Program-made: the position numbers and the translations under genes
Source: Mesorhizobium sp.
Lineage (GTDB): Bacteria > Pseudomonadota > Alphaproteobacteria > Rhizobiales > Rhizobiaceae
Assembly: GCF_023954305.1 (NCBI RefSeq)
Contig: NZ_JAMLIG010000001.1
Coordinates: forward strand, 2,046,001-2,110,000
Reading direction: 5' to 3'
DNA length: 64,000 bases
Notes under the pieces: generated by a model
The model's database searches: none
Seen by the model: the letters and a program-made list of their open reading frames with translations, nothing else
What the model was told of the DNA's origin: nothing
Shown here: positions 53,171-61,400 of the stretch, piece after piece
Numbering within the stretch: position 1 is the stretch's first letter
Layout: each line of letters starts with the position of its first letter

Positions 53171-53770
53171 ATGAACCAGGCGTTCCGATCTCCGGACCTC
53201 TCGCCAACGACGCAGGCAGCCGAAGGCCTTCCGCGCCGGCGCTGGAGCGTTGCCGAAATCGAGGAAGCGACACGACTCGGCCTCTTCGACGAAGACGAGC
53301 GCTTCGAGCTGATCGGCGGGGAGATCGTGCCCATGAACGCCAAGGGTTTCCAGCATGAGGTCATCAAGACCGCACTTACCCTCTATTTCGCTGAAATCCG
53401 CCCGCGAGAGGTCGTATTCGCCCAGGAAACCACGTTCCGACTGAACGAGGATACGTTCGTCGAGCCTGATTTCGTCTTTTTCCGCAGATCCGATGGCCTC
53501 GCCAACCTCAATCCTCGGACCGCACTTCTCGCAATAGAAGTCGCCGATTCCAGCCTGAGCTGGGACCTCGGCCGCAAGGCGCGCATCTATGCCGATTTCG
53601 GCATTCCCGAGCTGTGGGTGATCGATGCGGTGTCGAGAACCATCCACGTCCATCGCGAGCCTCGGCTTGAGGGATATCGAAGTATCCGCGCGGTTGCCGA
53701 AACCGAGCGCATCGAATCCGCCTCCGTGCCCGGCATCGTCCTGACCCTGTCGGAGCTCGAAACCTTCTGA
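53171..53770 (+). CDS. Uma2-family (DUF820) putative restriction-endonuclease-fold protein
   Basis: A 199-residue protein of the Uma2/DUF820 family, whose fold is PD-(D/E)xK nuclease-like. The core is ERFELIGGEIVPM, then EPDFVFF and LLAIEVADSSLSWDLGRKARIYADFGIPELWVID (shown as LLAIEVADSS and YADFGIPELWVID), with the acidic and Lys residues expected at the active site. The family is often expanded in genomes with mobile DNA, but its function is unproven. Confidence 0.85.
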   Translation: MNQAFRSPDLSPTTQAAEGLPRRRWSVAEIEEATRLGLFDEDERFELIGGEIVPMNAKGFQHEVIKTALTLYFAEIRPREVVFAQETTFRLNEDTFVEPDFVFFRRSDGLANLNPRTALLAIEVADSSLSWDLGRKARIYADFGIPELWVIDAVSRTIHVHREPRLEGYRSIRAVAETERIESASVPGIVLTLSELETF

Positions 53771-53925
53771 GTTGAGAAGTGCGGGGGCGCGCCCGAATCA
53801 GTATCGGCAAAACCGATATCGGCGTTCTGTTTAATGAATTTGCGAACGGACACGGTTGTGGCACTCTTCCCGCAGGGTCCAAGCCGCCGATAAAGCGCGG
53901 CCCCTGATCAATGGGAGATTTCGGC

Positions 53926-55083
53926 ATGAAGTCGTTTCTGAAGACATGCACCGCCATGACGATGGCCGTCGCCTTCGCGGCTCCGGCCTTCGCGCAAGTG
54001 AAGGAGATCGGCGCGGGCGAAGGCCAGGTCAACATCGTCGCCTGGGCCGGCTACATCGAGCGCGGCGAAACCGACAAGGCGTTCGACTGGGTGACCAAGT
54101 TCGAGGCGGCCACGGGCTGCAAGGTCAACGTCAAGACCGCCAACACCTCCGACGAGATGGTGGCGCTGATGAACGAGGGCGGCTTCGACCTCGTCACCGC
54201 CTCGGGCGACGCGTCGCTGCGTCTCATCGCCGGCAAGCGCGTGCAGCCGGTCAACATCGACCTGATCAAGAGCTGGTCGACAGTGGACGACCGCCTCAAG
54301 GACGCGCCCTGGCATACGGTCGACGGCGTGCACTACGGCGTGCCCTACATGTGGGGGCCGAACGTGCTGATGTACAATACCAATGTCATCAAGACCCCGC
54401 CGACCTCGTGGAAGGTCGTGTTCGAGGAGATGACGCTGGACGACGGCAAGTCGAACAAGGGCCGCGTGCAGGCCTATGACGGGCCGATCCACGTGGCCGA
54501 TGCGGCGCTCTATCTGATGACCCACAAGCCGGAGCTCGGCATCAAGAGCCCCTACGAGCTGACCGAGGACCAGTACAAGGCCGCACTCGATCTCCTGCGC
54601 CAGCAGCGGACGCTGGTCGGCCGCTACTGGCACGACGCTTTCATCCAGATCGACGACTTCAAGAACGAGGGCGTGGTCGCCTCCGGCTCGTGGCCGTTCC
54701 AGGTCAACCTGCTCAAGGGCGAGAAGCAGCCCGTCGCGTCGGTGTTCCCCGAGGAAGGCGTGACCGGCTGGGCCGACACGACGATGATGCATGTCGACGC
54801 GGCGAACCCGAACTGCTCCTACATGTGGATGGAGCACTCGCTCTCGTCCAACCTGCAGAGCGATCTGGGCGTGTGGTTCGGCGCCAATCCGTCCGTGCCG
54901 GCCGCCTGCACCGACGGTCGCGGCATGCTGACCAAGGAAGGCTGCACGACCAACGGTTTCGACAATTTCGAGAAGGTTCACTTCTGGACCACGCCGACCT
55001 CGAAATGCGCTTCCCAGGGCGACAAGTGCGTGCCGTACTACCGCTGGGTGTCGGACTATATCGGCGTGATCGGCGGACGGTGA
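53926..55083 (+). CDS. polyamine-type ABC transporter substrate-binding protein (YdcS/PotD-like)
   Basis: Periplasmic binding protein of 385 residues with signal peptide (CTAMTMAVAFAAPAFAQ). It has an SBP_bac_8/PotD-like core (VNIVAWAGYIERG, GVHYGVPYMWGPNVLMYNT). Several Cys occur in the last 80 residues (AACTDGRG, KEGCTTNG, SKCASQG, DKCVPYY), unusual for this family. ATG 53926 has GGGAGA 8 nt upstream. It opens an operon whose order matches E. coli ydcSTUVW: binding protein, ATPase, two permeases, aldehyde dehydrogenase. Putrescine or a related amine is the likely substrate. Confidence 0.88.
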   Translation: MKSFLKTCTAMTMAVAFAAPAFAQVKEIGAGEGQVNIVAWAGYIERGETDKAFDWVTKFEAATGCKVNVKTANTSDEMVALMNEGGFDLVTASGDASLRLIAGKRVQPVNIDLIKSWSTVDDRLKDAPWHTVDGVHYGVPYMWGPNVLMYNTNVIKTPPTSWKVVFEEMTLDDGKSNKGRVQAYDGPIHVADAALYLMTHKPELGIKSPYELTEDQYKAALDLLRQQRTLVGRYWHDAFIQIDDFKNEGVVASGSWPFQVNLLKGEKQPVASVFPEEGVTGWADTTMMHVDAANPNCSYMWMEHSLSSNLQSDLGVWFGANPSVPAACTDGRGMLTKEGCTTNGFDNFEKVHFWTTPTSKCASQGDKCVPYYRWVSDYIGVIGGR

Positions 55084-55130
55084 ACTGAGGGGAGCGCGGC
55101 TTAGGATCAATAGCCTTCGCCGCGCTCCGT

Positions 55131-55227
55131 CCAACACCTCTCATCCGTCGCCTGCGTCGATCCACCTTCTCCCCTTGTGGGAGAAGGTGGATCGACGCAT
55201 AGCGTCGAGACGGATGAGGGGTGTTGG
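55131..55227. repeat. palindromic element between binding-protein and ATPase genes
   Basis: A 97-bp element. Outer arms 55131-55149 and 55209-55227 are 19-bp complements with one mismatch. The inner stem is a perfect 21-bp repeat (55153-55173 with 55179-55199) and a 5-nt loop. A strong hairpin of this kind inside an operon may weaken expression of downstream genes. Confidence 0.92.
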
Positions 55228-55257
55228 ACGTAACTCAACTCAGCAGACAAGCACTCC

Positions 55258-56256
55258 ATGACACCAGCCGTCTCCTTCCAGAAGGTCTCGCGCCATTTCG
55301 GCGCCGTGCGCGCCGTCGACGCGGTCGACCTCGAGATCGCCGAAGGCGAGTTCTTCGCCATGCTCGGGCCTTCCGGCTCGGGCAAGACGACCTGCCTGAG
55401 GCTGATCGCGGGCTTCGAGCAGCCGACATCCGGCCGCATCGAAATCTTCGGCGAGAACGCGGTTGGCGTGCCGCCCTATCGGCGCAACGTCAACACGGTG
55501 TTCCAGGACTATGCGCTCTTCCCGCATCTCAACGTCGCCGACAATGTCGCCTACGGATTGATGGTGAAGGGCATAGGCCGCGAGGAGCGCAGCCGCGCGG
55601 CGGAAGAGGCGCTGGCGCTGGTCAAGCTGCCGGGCTACGGCGCGCGCAAGCCCGGCCAGTTGTCCGGCGGCCAGCGGCAGCGCGTGGCGCTGGCGCGCGC
55701 GCTGGTCAACAAGCCGCGCGTGCTGCTGTTGGACGAGCCGCTCGGCGCGCTCGACCTCAAGCTGCGCGAGCAGATGCAGGAGGAGCTGAAGTCGCTGCAG
55801 AAGCAGCTCGGAATCACCTTCGTCTTCGTCACGCACGATCAGGGCGAGGCACTGTCCATGGCCGACCGCGTCGCCGTGTTCAACGACGGCAGGATCATGC
55901 AGATCGGCAGCCCGCAGGACATCTATCGCCGGCCGGCCACGCGTTTCGTCGCCGATTTCGTCGGTTCGTCGAACATCCTGCCGCCGGATTTCATGCAGCG
56001 CTATGCCGGCCAGCGGCGCTGGGGCAGCCTGCGGCCCGAGCATATCCGCATCCTCGCGCAGACCAGCGGCGACGGCGTACCGGCGCGGGTCGCGGCGCTC
56101 AGCTATCTTGGTGCCGGCACGCGGGTGTCGCTCGACGCCGAGGGTCTTCGCCTGCACGCTGTCGTCGATTCCGGCGGCGCGCTGCCTGCGCCGGGCGATG
56201 CGGTCGTTCTGACCTTCAACCGCGACCACGTCCACGTGATGGACGAGCCGGCATGA
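55258..56256 (+). CDS. polyamine-type ABC transporter ATP-binding protein (YdcT/PotA-like)
   Basis: ATPase of 332 residues with Walker A GPSGSGKTT, signature LSGGQRQR, Walker B LLLDEPLGALD, switch His (FVTHDQ) and a C-terminal TOBE domain (about residues 250-332). It powers the importer with the two permeases downstream. The TGA overlaps the ATG of the first permease gene (ATGA). Confidence 0.93.
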   Translation: MTPAVSFQKVSRHFGAVRAVDAVDLEIAEGEFFAMLGPSGSGKTTCLRLIAGFEQPTSGRIEIFGENAVGVPPYRRNVNTVFQDYALFPHLNVADNVAYGLMVKGIGREERSRAAEEALALVKLPGYGARKPGQLSGGQRQRVALARALVNKPRVLLLDEPLGALDLKLREQMQEELKSLQKQLGITFVFVTHDQGEALSMADRVAVFNDGRIMQIGSPQDIYRRPATRFVADFVGSSNILPPDFMQRYAGQRRWGSLRPEHIRILAQTSGDGVPARVAALSYLGAGTRVSLDAEGLRLHAVVDSGGALPAPGDAVVLTFNRDHVHVMDEPA

Positions 56257-57218
56257 GCGCGCTCGCCGCGGACAGGAGTGGCGCTCCGGCCATCCTCGCC
56301 GGCCGAGGCGGAGTGTTCGGCGCGATGTCCGACTGGGTGTGGCGGCATCCGCGGATGTTCCTGTTCCTGATGCTGACGCCGCCGGTGTTGTGGCTCGGCA
56401 TCATCTACATCGGCTCGCTGTTTGCGCTGCTGCTGCAGAGCTTCTTTGCGATCGACGAGTTCTCCGGCCTGATCAACCGCGAGTTCACGCTCAAGACCTA
56501 TGGCGAACTGTTTCTGCCGCAGAACGTCGACATCGTCGTGCGCACGGTGCTGATGGCGGCGCTGGTGACCATCGCCTCGGCGATCGTCGCCTTCCCGATC
56601 GCCTACTACGCGGCGCGCTATGCGAAGGGGAAATGGAAGGCGGCGTTCTATCTCGGCGTGATGCTGCCGCTGTGGTCGAGCTACCTGGTCAAAGTCTACG
56701 CCTGGAAGTTGATCCTGGCGAAAGAAGGCATCCTCAACTGGATCTTCGCCAAGATCCACCTCACCTGGTTGCTCGACGCCTGGCTGGCGCTGCCGATCGT
56801 CGGCGGCAATTCGCTGTCGGTCTCCTATACCGGCACGTTCCTGGTCTTCGTCTATGTCTGGATGCCGTTCATGATCCTGCCGATGCAGGCAGCACTCGAG
56901 CGGGTGCCGGGCAACCTGATCGAGGCGTCGGCCGACCTCGGCGCCGCACCGCGCCAGACGTTCCGCAACGTGATCCTGCCGCTGGCGATGCCGGGCGTCA
57001 TCGCCGGCTCGATCTTCACCTTCTCGCTGACGATGGGCGACTACATCATTCCGCAGATCATCGGCACGTCGCGGCTGTTCATCGGCCAGGCGGTCTATGC
57101 GCACCAGGGCACCGCCGGCAACATCCCGCTGGCGGCGGCCTTCACCGTGGTCCCGATCGTGGTCATGGGCCTCTACCTCTGGTTCGCCAAGCGGCAGGGG
57201 GCGTTCGATGCGCTGTGA
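56253..57218 (+). CDS. polyamine-type ABC permease (YdcU/PotB-like)
   Basis: Inner-membrane permease of 321 residues with about six helices. It has an N-terminal cytoplasmic extension (residues 1-35) and the EAA loop LIEASADLGAAPRQTFRNVILPLAMPG (shown as EASADLGAAPRQTF). ATGA overlap with the ATPase gene. A 163-bp palindromic element separates it from the second permease. Confidence 0.92.
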   Translation: MSALAADRSGAPAILAGRGGVFGAMSDWVWRHPRMFLFLMLTPPVLWLGIIYIGSLFALLLQSFFAIDEFSGLINREFTLKTYGELFLPQNVDIVVRTVLMAALVTIASAIVAFPIAYYAARYAKGKWKAAFYLGVMLPLWSSYLVKVYAWKLILAKEGILNWIFAKIHLTWLLDAWLALPIVGGNSLSVSYTGTFLVFVYVWMPFMILPMQAALERVPGNLIEASADLGAAPRQTFRNVILPLAMPGVIAGSIFTFSLTMGDYIIPQIIGTSRLFIGQAVYAHQGTAGNIPLAAAFTVVPIVVMGLYLWFAKRQGAFDAL

Positions 57219-57223
57219 GCTAA

Positions 57224-57386
57224 TGTCCCCCTACGCGGTGTCATCCTCGGGCTTGACCCGAGGATCTACTGCCGGTCGCTGTGGTATCGCTTCGGTCGGA
57301 ACGGCTCTTCGGGCAACGTCTTCTATAACTCGCGAACACCGGCAGATCCTCGGGTCAAGCCCGAGGAAGACGACCCGGTGGGGACA
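57224..57386. repeat. palindromic element between the two permease genes
   Basis: A 163-bp element with terminal TGTCCCC (57224-57230) and GGGGACA (57380-57386). Inside are perfect 24-bp inverted arms (57244-57267 and 57344-57367). Each arm is itself a small palindrome, CCTCGGG-cttga-CCCGAGG. The sequence CATCCTCGGGCTTGACCCGAGG is, to my knowledge, a very common rhizobial intergenic repeat (given here in two parts: CATCCTCGGG and CTTGACCCGAGG). Confidence 0.92.
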
Positions 57387-57397
57387 GGGAGCACCTC

Positions 57398-58213
57398 ATG
57401 CGCTCTGACCGCTCTCAACGCTCGCCTCTCAGCCTGAAGCTCGCCGCGGCGGCGGGGCTTTTGTTCCTGCACCTGCCGATCCTGATCATCTTCGTCTACG
57501 CCTTCACGACGGAGGAGAAGAGCTATGTCTGGCCGCCGCCTGGCTTCACCACGCAATGGTTCGCAGTGACCTGGAACCGGCCGGACGTGTGGCAGGCGCT
57601 GACGCTGTCGGTGCAGGTCGCATCGATCTCCACCGTCATCGCGCTTGTGCTCGGCACGCTGTGCGCGGCGGCGATCTCGGGCACGTCCTTCTTCGGCCGC
57701 GAGACGATCTCGCTGCTGGTCATCCTGCCGATCGCGCTGCCGGGCATCATCACCGGTATCGCGCTGCGCTCGGCCTTCAGCCTGGCGGAGATCCCTTTCT
57801 CGTTCTGGACGATCGTGCTCGGCCACGCGACCTTCTGCGTCGTCGTGGTCTACAACAATGCCGTCGCGCGCTTCCGGCGCACGTCCGGCTCCATGATCGA
57901 AGCATCGATGGACCTCGGCGCGGATGCGTTCCAGACCTTCCGGCACGTGATCCTGCCCAATATCGGCACGGCGCTCGTCGCCGGCGGAATGCTCGCATTT
58001 GCGCTGTCCTTCGACGAGGTCATCGTCACCACCTTCACCGCCGGCCAGCAGCAGACGCTGCCGATCTGGATGCTCGAGGAACTCGTGCGCCCGAGGCAAA
58101 GGCCGGTCACCAACGTCGTCGCCATGGTGGTGGTCATCGTGACCTTCCTGCCGATCCTGGCGGCCTATTACCTCACCCGCGACGGCGACCAGATCGCCGG
58201 CAGCGGAAAATGA
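57398..58213 (+). CDS. polyamine-type ABC permease (YdcV/PotC-like)
   Basis: Second permease, 271 residues with six helices and the EAA loop SMIEASMDLGADAFQTFRHVILP (shown as EASMDLGADAFQTF). A GGGAG lies 7 nt before the ATG, so initiation does not depend on the upstream permease. The heptad repeat element begins 4 bp after the stop. Confidence 0.92.
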   Translation: MRSDRSQRSPLSLKLAAAAGLLFLHLPILIIFVYAFTTEEKSYVWPPPGFTTQWFAVTWNRPDVWQALTLSVQVASISTVIALVLGTLCAAAISGTSFFGRETISLLVILPIALPGIITGIALRSAFSLAEIPFSFWTIVLGHATFCVVVVYNNAVARFRRTSGSMIEASMDLGADAFQTFRHVILPNIGTALVAGGMLAFALSFDEVIVTTFTAGQQQTLPIWMLEELVRPRQRPVTNVVAMVVVIVTFLPILAAYYLTRDGDQIAGSGK

Positions 58214-58217
58214 AACG

Positions 58218-58302
58218 GGTGAATGGTGAATGGTGAATAGTGAATGGCAAGACGAGAAGACTGCTTCCCGACCATTCACCATTTCACCATTCACCATTCA
58301 CC
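58218..58302. repeat. heptad-built inverted repeat between permease and dehydrogenase genes
   Basis: Left arm: GGTGAAT three times, then AGTGAAT and GG (58218-58247). Right arm: CCATTCA units with one extra T (58272-58302). The arms are near-perfect complements around a 25-bp centre. Same design as the element after sucD and the half-copy at 60403. Confidence 0.88.
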
Positions 58303-58323
58303 TCCTCACAACGGGAGCTACCC

Positions 58324-59751
58324 ATGGACACCCAGATGCTGATCGGATCGGCCTTCCAGAAGGGCACCGAAGCGGACGAGCAAATCTTCAATCCGAAGAC
58401 GGGCGAGACGATCCTCGACCTTCCGGAGGCTTCGCAGGGCCAGATCGAAGCGGCGGTCGCCGCCGCCGAGAAAGCCTTCGCCACGTGGTCGCGCACCACG
58501 CCCGGCCAGCGCTCGGGCTATCTGCTCAAGATCGCCGAGCGGATCGAGGCGGAGGCAAAGGAGTTCGCCGCGCTGGAAGCGCTGAACTGCGGCAAGCCGA
58601 TCAATGCGGTGCTGAACGACGAGATCCCGGCGATCGTCGACTGCTACCGCTTCTTCGCCGGTGCGGTGCGCGGCATGCCCGCGGTGGCGGCGGGCGAATA
58701 CATGCCGGGCATGACCTCGATGATCCGCCGCGACCCGATCGGCATCGTCGCCTCGATCGCGCCGTGGAATTATCCGCTGATGATGATGGCCTGGAAGCTG
58801 GCGCCGGCGATCGCAGGCGGCAACACGGTCGTGTTCAAGCCGTCCGAGCAGACGCCGCTGACGGCGCTGAAACTGGCGAAGATCCTCGCCGAAATCCTGC
58901 CGGAGGGCGTGGTCAACGTCGTTCTCGGCCGCGGCGAAACGGTGGGCAATGCGCTGATCAACCATCCGAGGGTCAACATGATCTCGATCACGGGCGACGT
59001 GGCGACCGGCAAGAAGATCCTGCAGGCGGCTTCGAAGTCGGTGAAGCGGACGCATCTCGAACTCGGCGGCAAGGCGCCCGTGATCGTCTTCGACGACGCC
59101 GATATCGACGCCGTGGTCGGCGGCCTGCGCGCCTTCGGCTACTACAATGCCGGCCAGGACTGCACGGCCGCCTGCCGCATCTACGCCGGCAAGAAGGTTT
59201 ACGACAGGCTGGTCGCCGACCTCTCCTCCGCCGTCTCGACGATCAAGTTCAACCAGGCGGACGACACCGAAAACGAGATCGGCCCGCTGATCTCGAAACG
59301 CCAGCGCGACCGGGTCGCCTCGTTCGTCGAGCGCGCCTCTGAGCAGAAGCACATCGAGATAACCACCGGCGGGAAGCCGGGCGAGGGCGGCGGCTATTTC
59401 TACCAGCCGACTGTCGTGGCGGGGGCGCTTCAGGAGGACGAGATCGTGCGCCGCGAGGTGTTCGGGCCGGTCGTCTCGGTGACGCGCTTCTCGGACGTCG
59501 ACGAGGCGGTGACCTGGGCGAACGACAGCGATTACGGCCTCGCCTCCTCGGTCTGGACGAAGGATGTCGGGCGCGCGGTCTCGACCGCGTCGCGGCTGCA
59601 GTACGGCTGCACCTGGGTGAACACGCATTTCGCGCTGGTCAACGAGATGCCGCATGGCGGCCTGAAGCAGTCCGGCTACGGCAAGGATATGTCGGTCTAC
59701 GCGCTGGAGGATTACACGGCGGTGCGCCACGTGATGATCGCGCACGGATAG
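58324..59751 (+). CDS. aldehyde dehydrogenase, 4-aminobutyraldehyde dehydrogenase-like
   Basis: NAD-dependent aldehyde dehydrogenase of 475 residues, close in length and context to E. coli PatD (YdcW, 474), which oxidises 4-aminobutanal from putrescine breakdown to GABA. Motifs: PWNYPLMMMAWKLAPAIAGGN (cofactor region, shown as PWNYPL), catalytic Glu in LELGGKAP, catalytic Cys in YYNAGQDCTAAC, and PHGGLKQSGYGKD. A GGGAG lies 7 nt before the ATG. The match to ydcSTUVW order supports a role in polyamine catabolism. Confidence 0.9.
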   Translation: MDTQMLIGSAFQKGTEADEQIFNPKTGETILDLPEASQGQIEAAVAAAEKAFATWSRTTPGQRSGYLLKIAERIEAEAKEFAALEALNCGKPINAVLNDEIPAIVDCYRFFAGAVRGMPAVAAGEYMPGMTSMIRRDPIGIVASIAPWNYPLMMMAWKLAPAIAGGNTVVFKPSEQTPLTALKLAKILAEILPEGVVNVVLGRGETVGNALINHPRVNMISITGDVATGKKILQAASKSVKRTHLELGGKAPVIVFDDADIDAVVGGLRAFGYYNAGQDCTAACRIYAGKKVYDRLVADLSSAVSTIKFNQADDTENEIGPLISKRQRDRVASFVERASEQKHIEITTGGKPGEGGGYFYQPTVVAGALQEDEIVRREVFGPVVSVTRFSDVDEAVTWANDSDYGLASSVWTKDVGRAVSTASRLQYGCTWVNTHFALVNEMPHGGLKQSGYGKDMSVYALEDYTAVRHVMIAHG

Positions 59752-59800
59752 GAAGCGTTCCGTCGAGCGCGCATGCGAAGACGGATCTAGGCCAAGTGCC

Positions 59801-59879
59801 GGGGACAGTTTACTTTTTTCCGCACGAAGGCGTCGCCCGTGCGAGGTTTGCGCGAGCGGAAACAAAGTAAACTGTCCCC
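59801..59879. repeat. 79-bp inverted repeat (GGGGACAGTTTACTTT type)
   Basis: Arms GGGGACAGTTTACTTT (59801-59816) and complement (59864-59879) are perfect. The stem continues through TTTCCGC/GCGGAAA with one bulged C, then a GC-rich loop. Elements of this look are, to my knowledge, linked in many proteobacteria to REP-associated tyrosine transposases. No transposase gene is nearby. Confidence 0.85.
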
Positions 59880-59888
59880 TGCGGATGC

Positions 59889-60338
59889 TTACGACGTGTC
59901 GCGGAACTCGACCGGGGCGAGGGTCGCGAGCCGCCGGAAAATCGCAGCGAGGTCATCGAACGGATCGTCGTCGCGGCCCGTGCTCGACGCCTCGCCGGGT
60001 TGCAGGAAGGCCAGCCGGCCGATCTCAGCGGCCATCGCCTGCACGGCGAGCGCCAGCGCCCGCAGCGAGGCGGCGAGCGCGATTGCATCGGCGGGTTCGG
60101 TGCCGTAGCGGGCCATCGGCAAAGCGGGCGACCAGAGCCGGCCCGCCGGGTTCCATGTCGAGCCCGCCACGAATTCCCGGATGATAGCGTCGGCCTGGCA
60201 GAGACTCCACAGCACGCAGAAGCGCACCCAGGGCGACCGAATGGCGGCATCTTCGCCGAGATCGGCGAGCGCAAGCAGGCGGGCAACGATGCTCGCCAGC
60301 ACCTCCTGTCGCCTCCCTGTTCTCGCCCTCCACCTCAC
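59889..60338 (-). CDS. hypothetical protein
   Basis: No family recognised. A 149-residue product mostly helical by composition, with Ala/Leu-rich amphipathic stretches (VLASIVARLLALADLGED, LAASLRALALAVQAMAAEIG) and an acidic loop (GRDDDPFDD). A GTG at 60338 is preferred because AAGGAG lies 6 nt upstream; an ATG at 60368 would add 10 residues. It lies between two repeat elements, and coding status is only moderately sure. Confidence 0.5.
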   Translation of the reverse strand: MRWRARTGRRQEVLASIVARLLALADLGEDAAIRSPWVRFCVLWSLCQADAIIREFVAGSTWNPAGRLWSPALPMARYGTEPADAIALAASLRALALAVQAMAAEIGRLAFLQPGEASSTGRDDDPFDDLAAIFRRLATLAPVEFRDTS

Positions 60339-60402
60339 CGCTGGCTCCTTTCCGTCGCACCGGGCCAATGATGCGGCAGGTCGAAAAGGGCGTGGATAAA
60401 AA

Positions 60403-60432
60403 AGTGAATGGCAAATAGCGAATGGTGAATGG
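60403..60432. repeat. half-copy of the GGTGAAT heptad repeat
   Basis: About four 7-nt units (AGTGAAT, GGCAAAT, AGCGAAT, GGTGAAT) without a complementary right arm. It is the same unit family as 31866-31929 and 58218-58302, and may be a degraded or half-deleted copy. Confidence 0.7.
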
Positions 60433-60507
60433 AAACAAGGGGTTGGCGGCGAAAGACAGTTTTCGCCGGGGGCGATCGATGCACGGGACGCCCGTCTCGC
60501 GACGCTC

Positions 60508-61311
60508 TCAAAGGTCGAAGGTCGCGATCACCGGCACGTGGTCGGAGGGGCGGTCCCAGCCGCGGGCATGGCGCAGGACCTCGATGCCCATGAGCTTCGG
60601 CGCCAGATTGGCCGAGCCCCAGATGTGGTCGAGCCGGCGGCCCTTGTCGGCGGCCGCCCAGTCGGCGGCGCGGTAGCTCCACCAGGTGTAGAGCTTCTCC
60701 GGCTCCGGAATCGCCTGGCGCATCAGGTCGACCCAGCCGCCGCCGGTGCGCATCGATTCGAGCCTGGCCGTCTCGACCGGCGTGTGGCTGACCACCTTGA
60801 GCAGCTGCTTGTGCGACCAGACGTCGGCCTCGAGCGGCGCAATGTTGAGGTCGCCGACGAGGATCGAGGCGGTGGCGTCGTCGCCGCCGGCCATGACCAG
60901 CCGCATCTCTTCGATGAAATCCAGCTTGTGGCGGAACTTGGGATTGATCTCGGGGTCCGGCTCGTCGCCGCCGGCGGGAACGTAGAAATTGTGCAGCATC
61001 ACCTTCAGCCCGCCGGCTTCGAAGGTGGTCGACAGGTGCCGGCAATCGCCCTTGGCGCAGAAATCGCGGCGCTCGACCAGTTCGATCGGCAGGCGCGAGA
61101 TGGTGGCGACGCCGTGGTAGCCCTTCTGGCCGCTGATCGTGACATGGGCGTAGCCCGCGTCATGGAAGGCCTGGTAGGGGAAGAACTCCTCAGGGCACTT
61201 GATCTCCTGCAGGCACAGAATGTCGGGCGCATAGCGGCGCAGGAACTCGGTGACGAGCGGCAGGCGCAGGCGGACGGAGTTGATGTTCCAAGTGGCAAGC
61301 GAAAGCGTCAT
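60508..61311 (-). CDS. xthA: exodeoxyribonuclease III
   Basis: AP endonuclease/3'-5' exonuclease of base-excision repair, 267 residues of the EEP fold. Catalytic landmarks: ATWNINSVR (Asn), LQEIKC (metal Glu), YVPAGGDEPDPE, GDLNIAPLEADVW (Asp/Asn) and the C-terminal RLDHIW and SDHVPVIA (catalytic Asp-His). The start MTLSLATWN is favoured over an upstream Met at 61326. It follows lolA on the same strand, the usual Hyphomicrobiales order ftsK-lolA-xthA. Confidence 0.95.
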   Translation of the reverse strand: MTLSLATWNINSVRLRLPLVTEFLRRYAPDILCLQEIKCPEEFFPYQAFHDAGYAHVTISGQKGYHGVATISRLPIELVERRDFCAKGDCRHLSTTFEAGGLKVMLHNFYVPAGGDEPDPEINPKFRHKLDFIEEMRLVMAGGDDATASILVGDLNIAPLEADVWSHKQLLKVVSHTPVETARLESMRTGGGWVDLMRQAIPEPEKLYTWWSYRAADWAAADKGRRLDHIWGSANLAPKLMGIEVLRHARGWDRPSDHVPVIATFDL

Positions 61312-61400
61312 GGCGGGTTCCGGCAAAATCGCGCGGAACCTGCCAGCCGGTGCGGCTCAAGACAAGGAAGCGGCGCCGCTTTCCAACGGAAAGGGCGCGT

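Noticed and set aside
53171..53770. Uma2-like gene as evidence for a restriction-modification system
   Set aside because: No methylase or specificity subunit is adjacent; the family name reflects fold only.
58218..58302. Possible CRISPR array in the GGTGAAT repeats
   Set aside because: Units are 7 nt, contiguous, without spacers, and form an inverted repeat. No cas genes are present.
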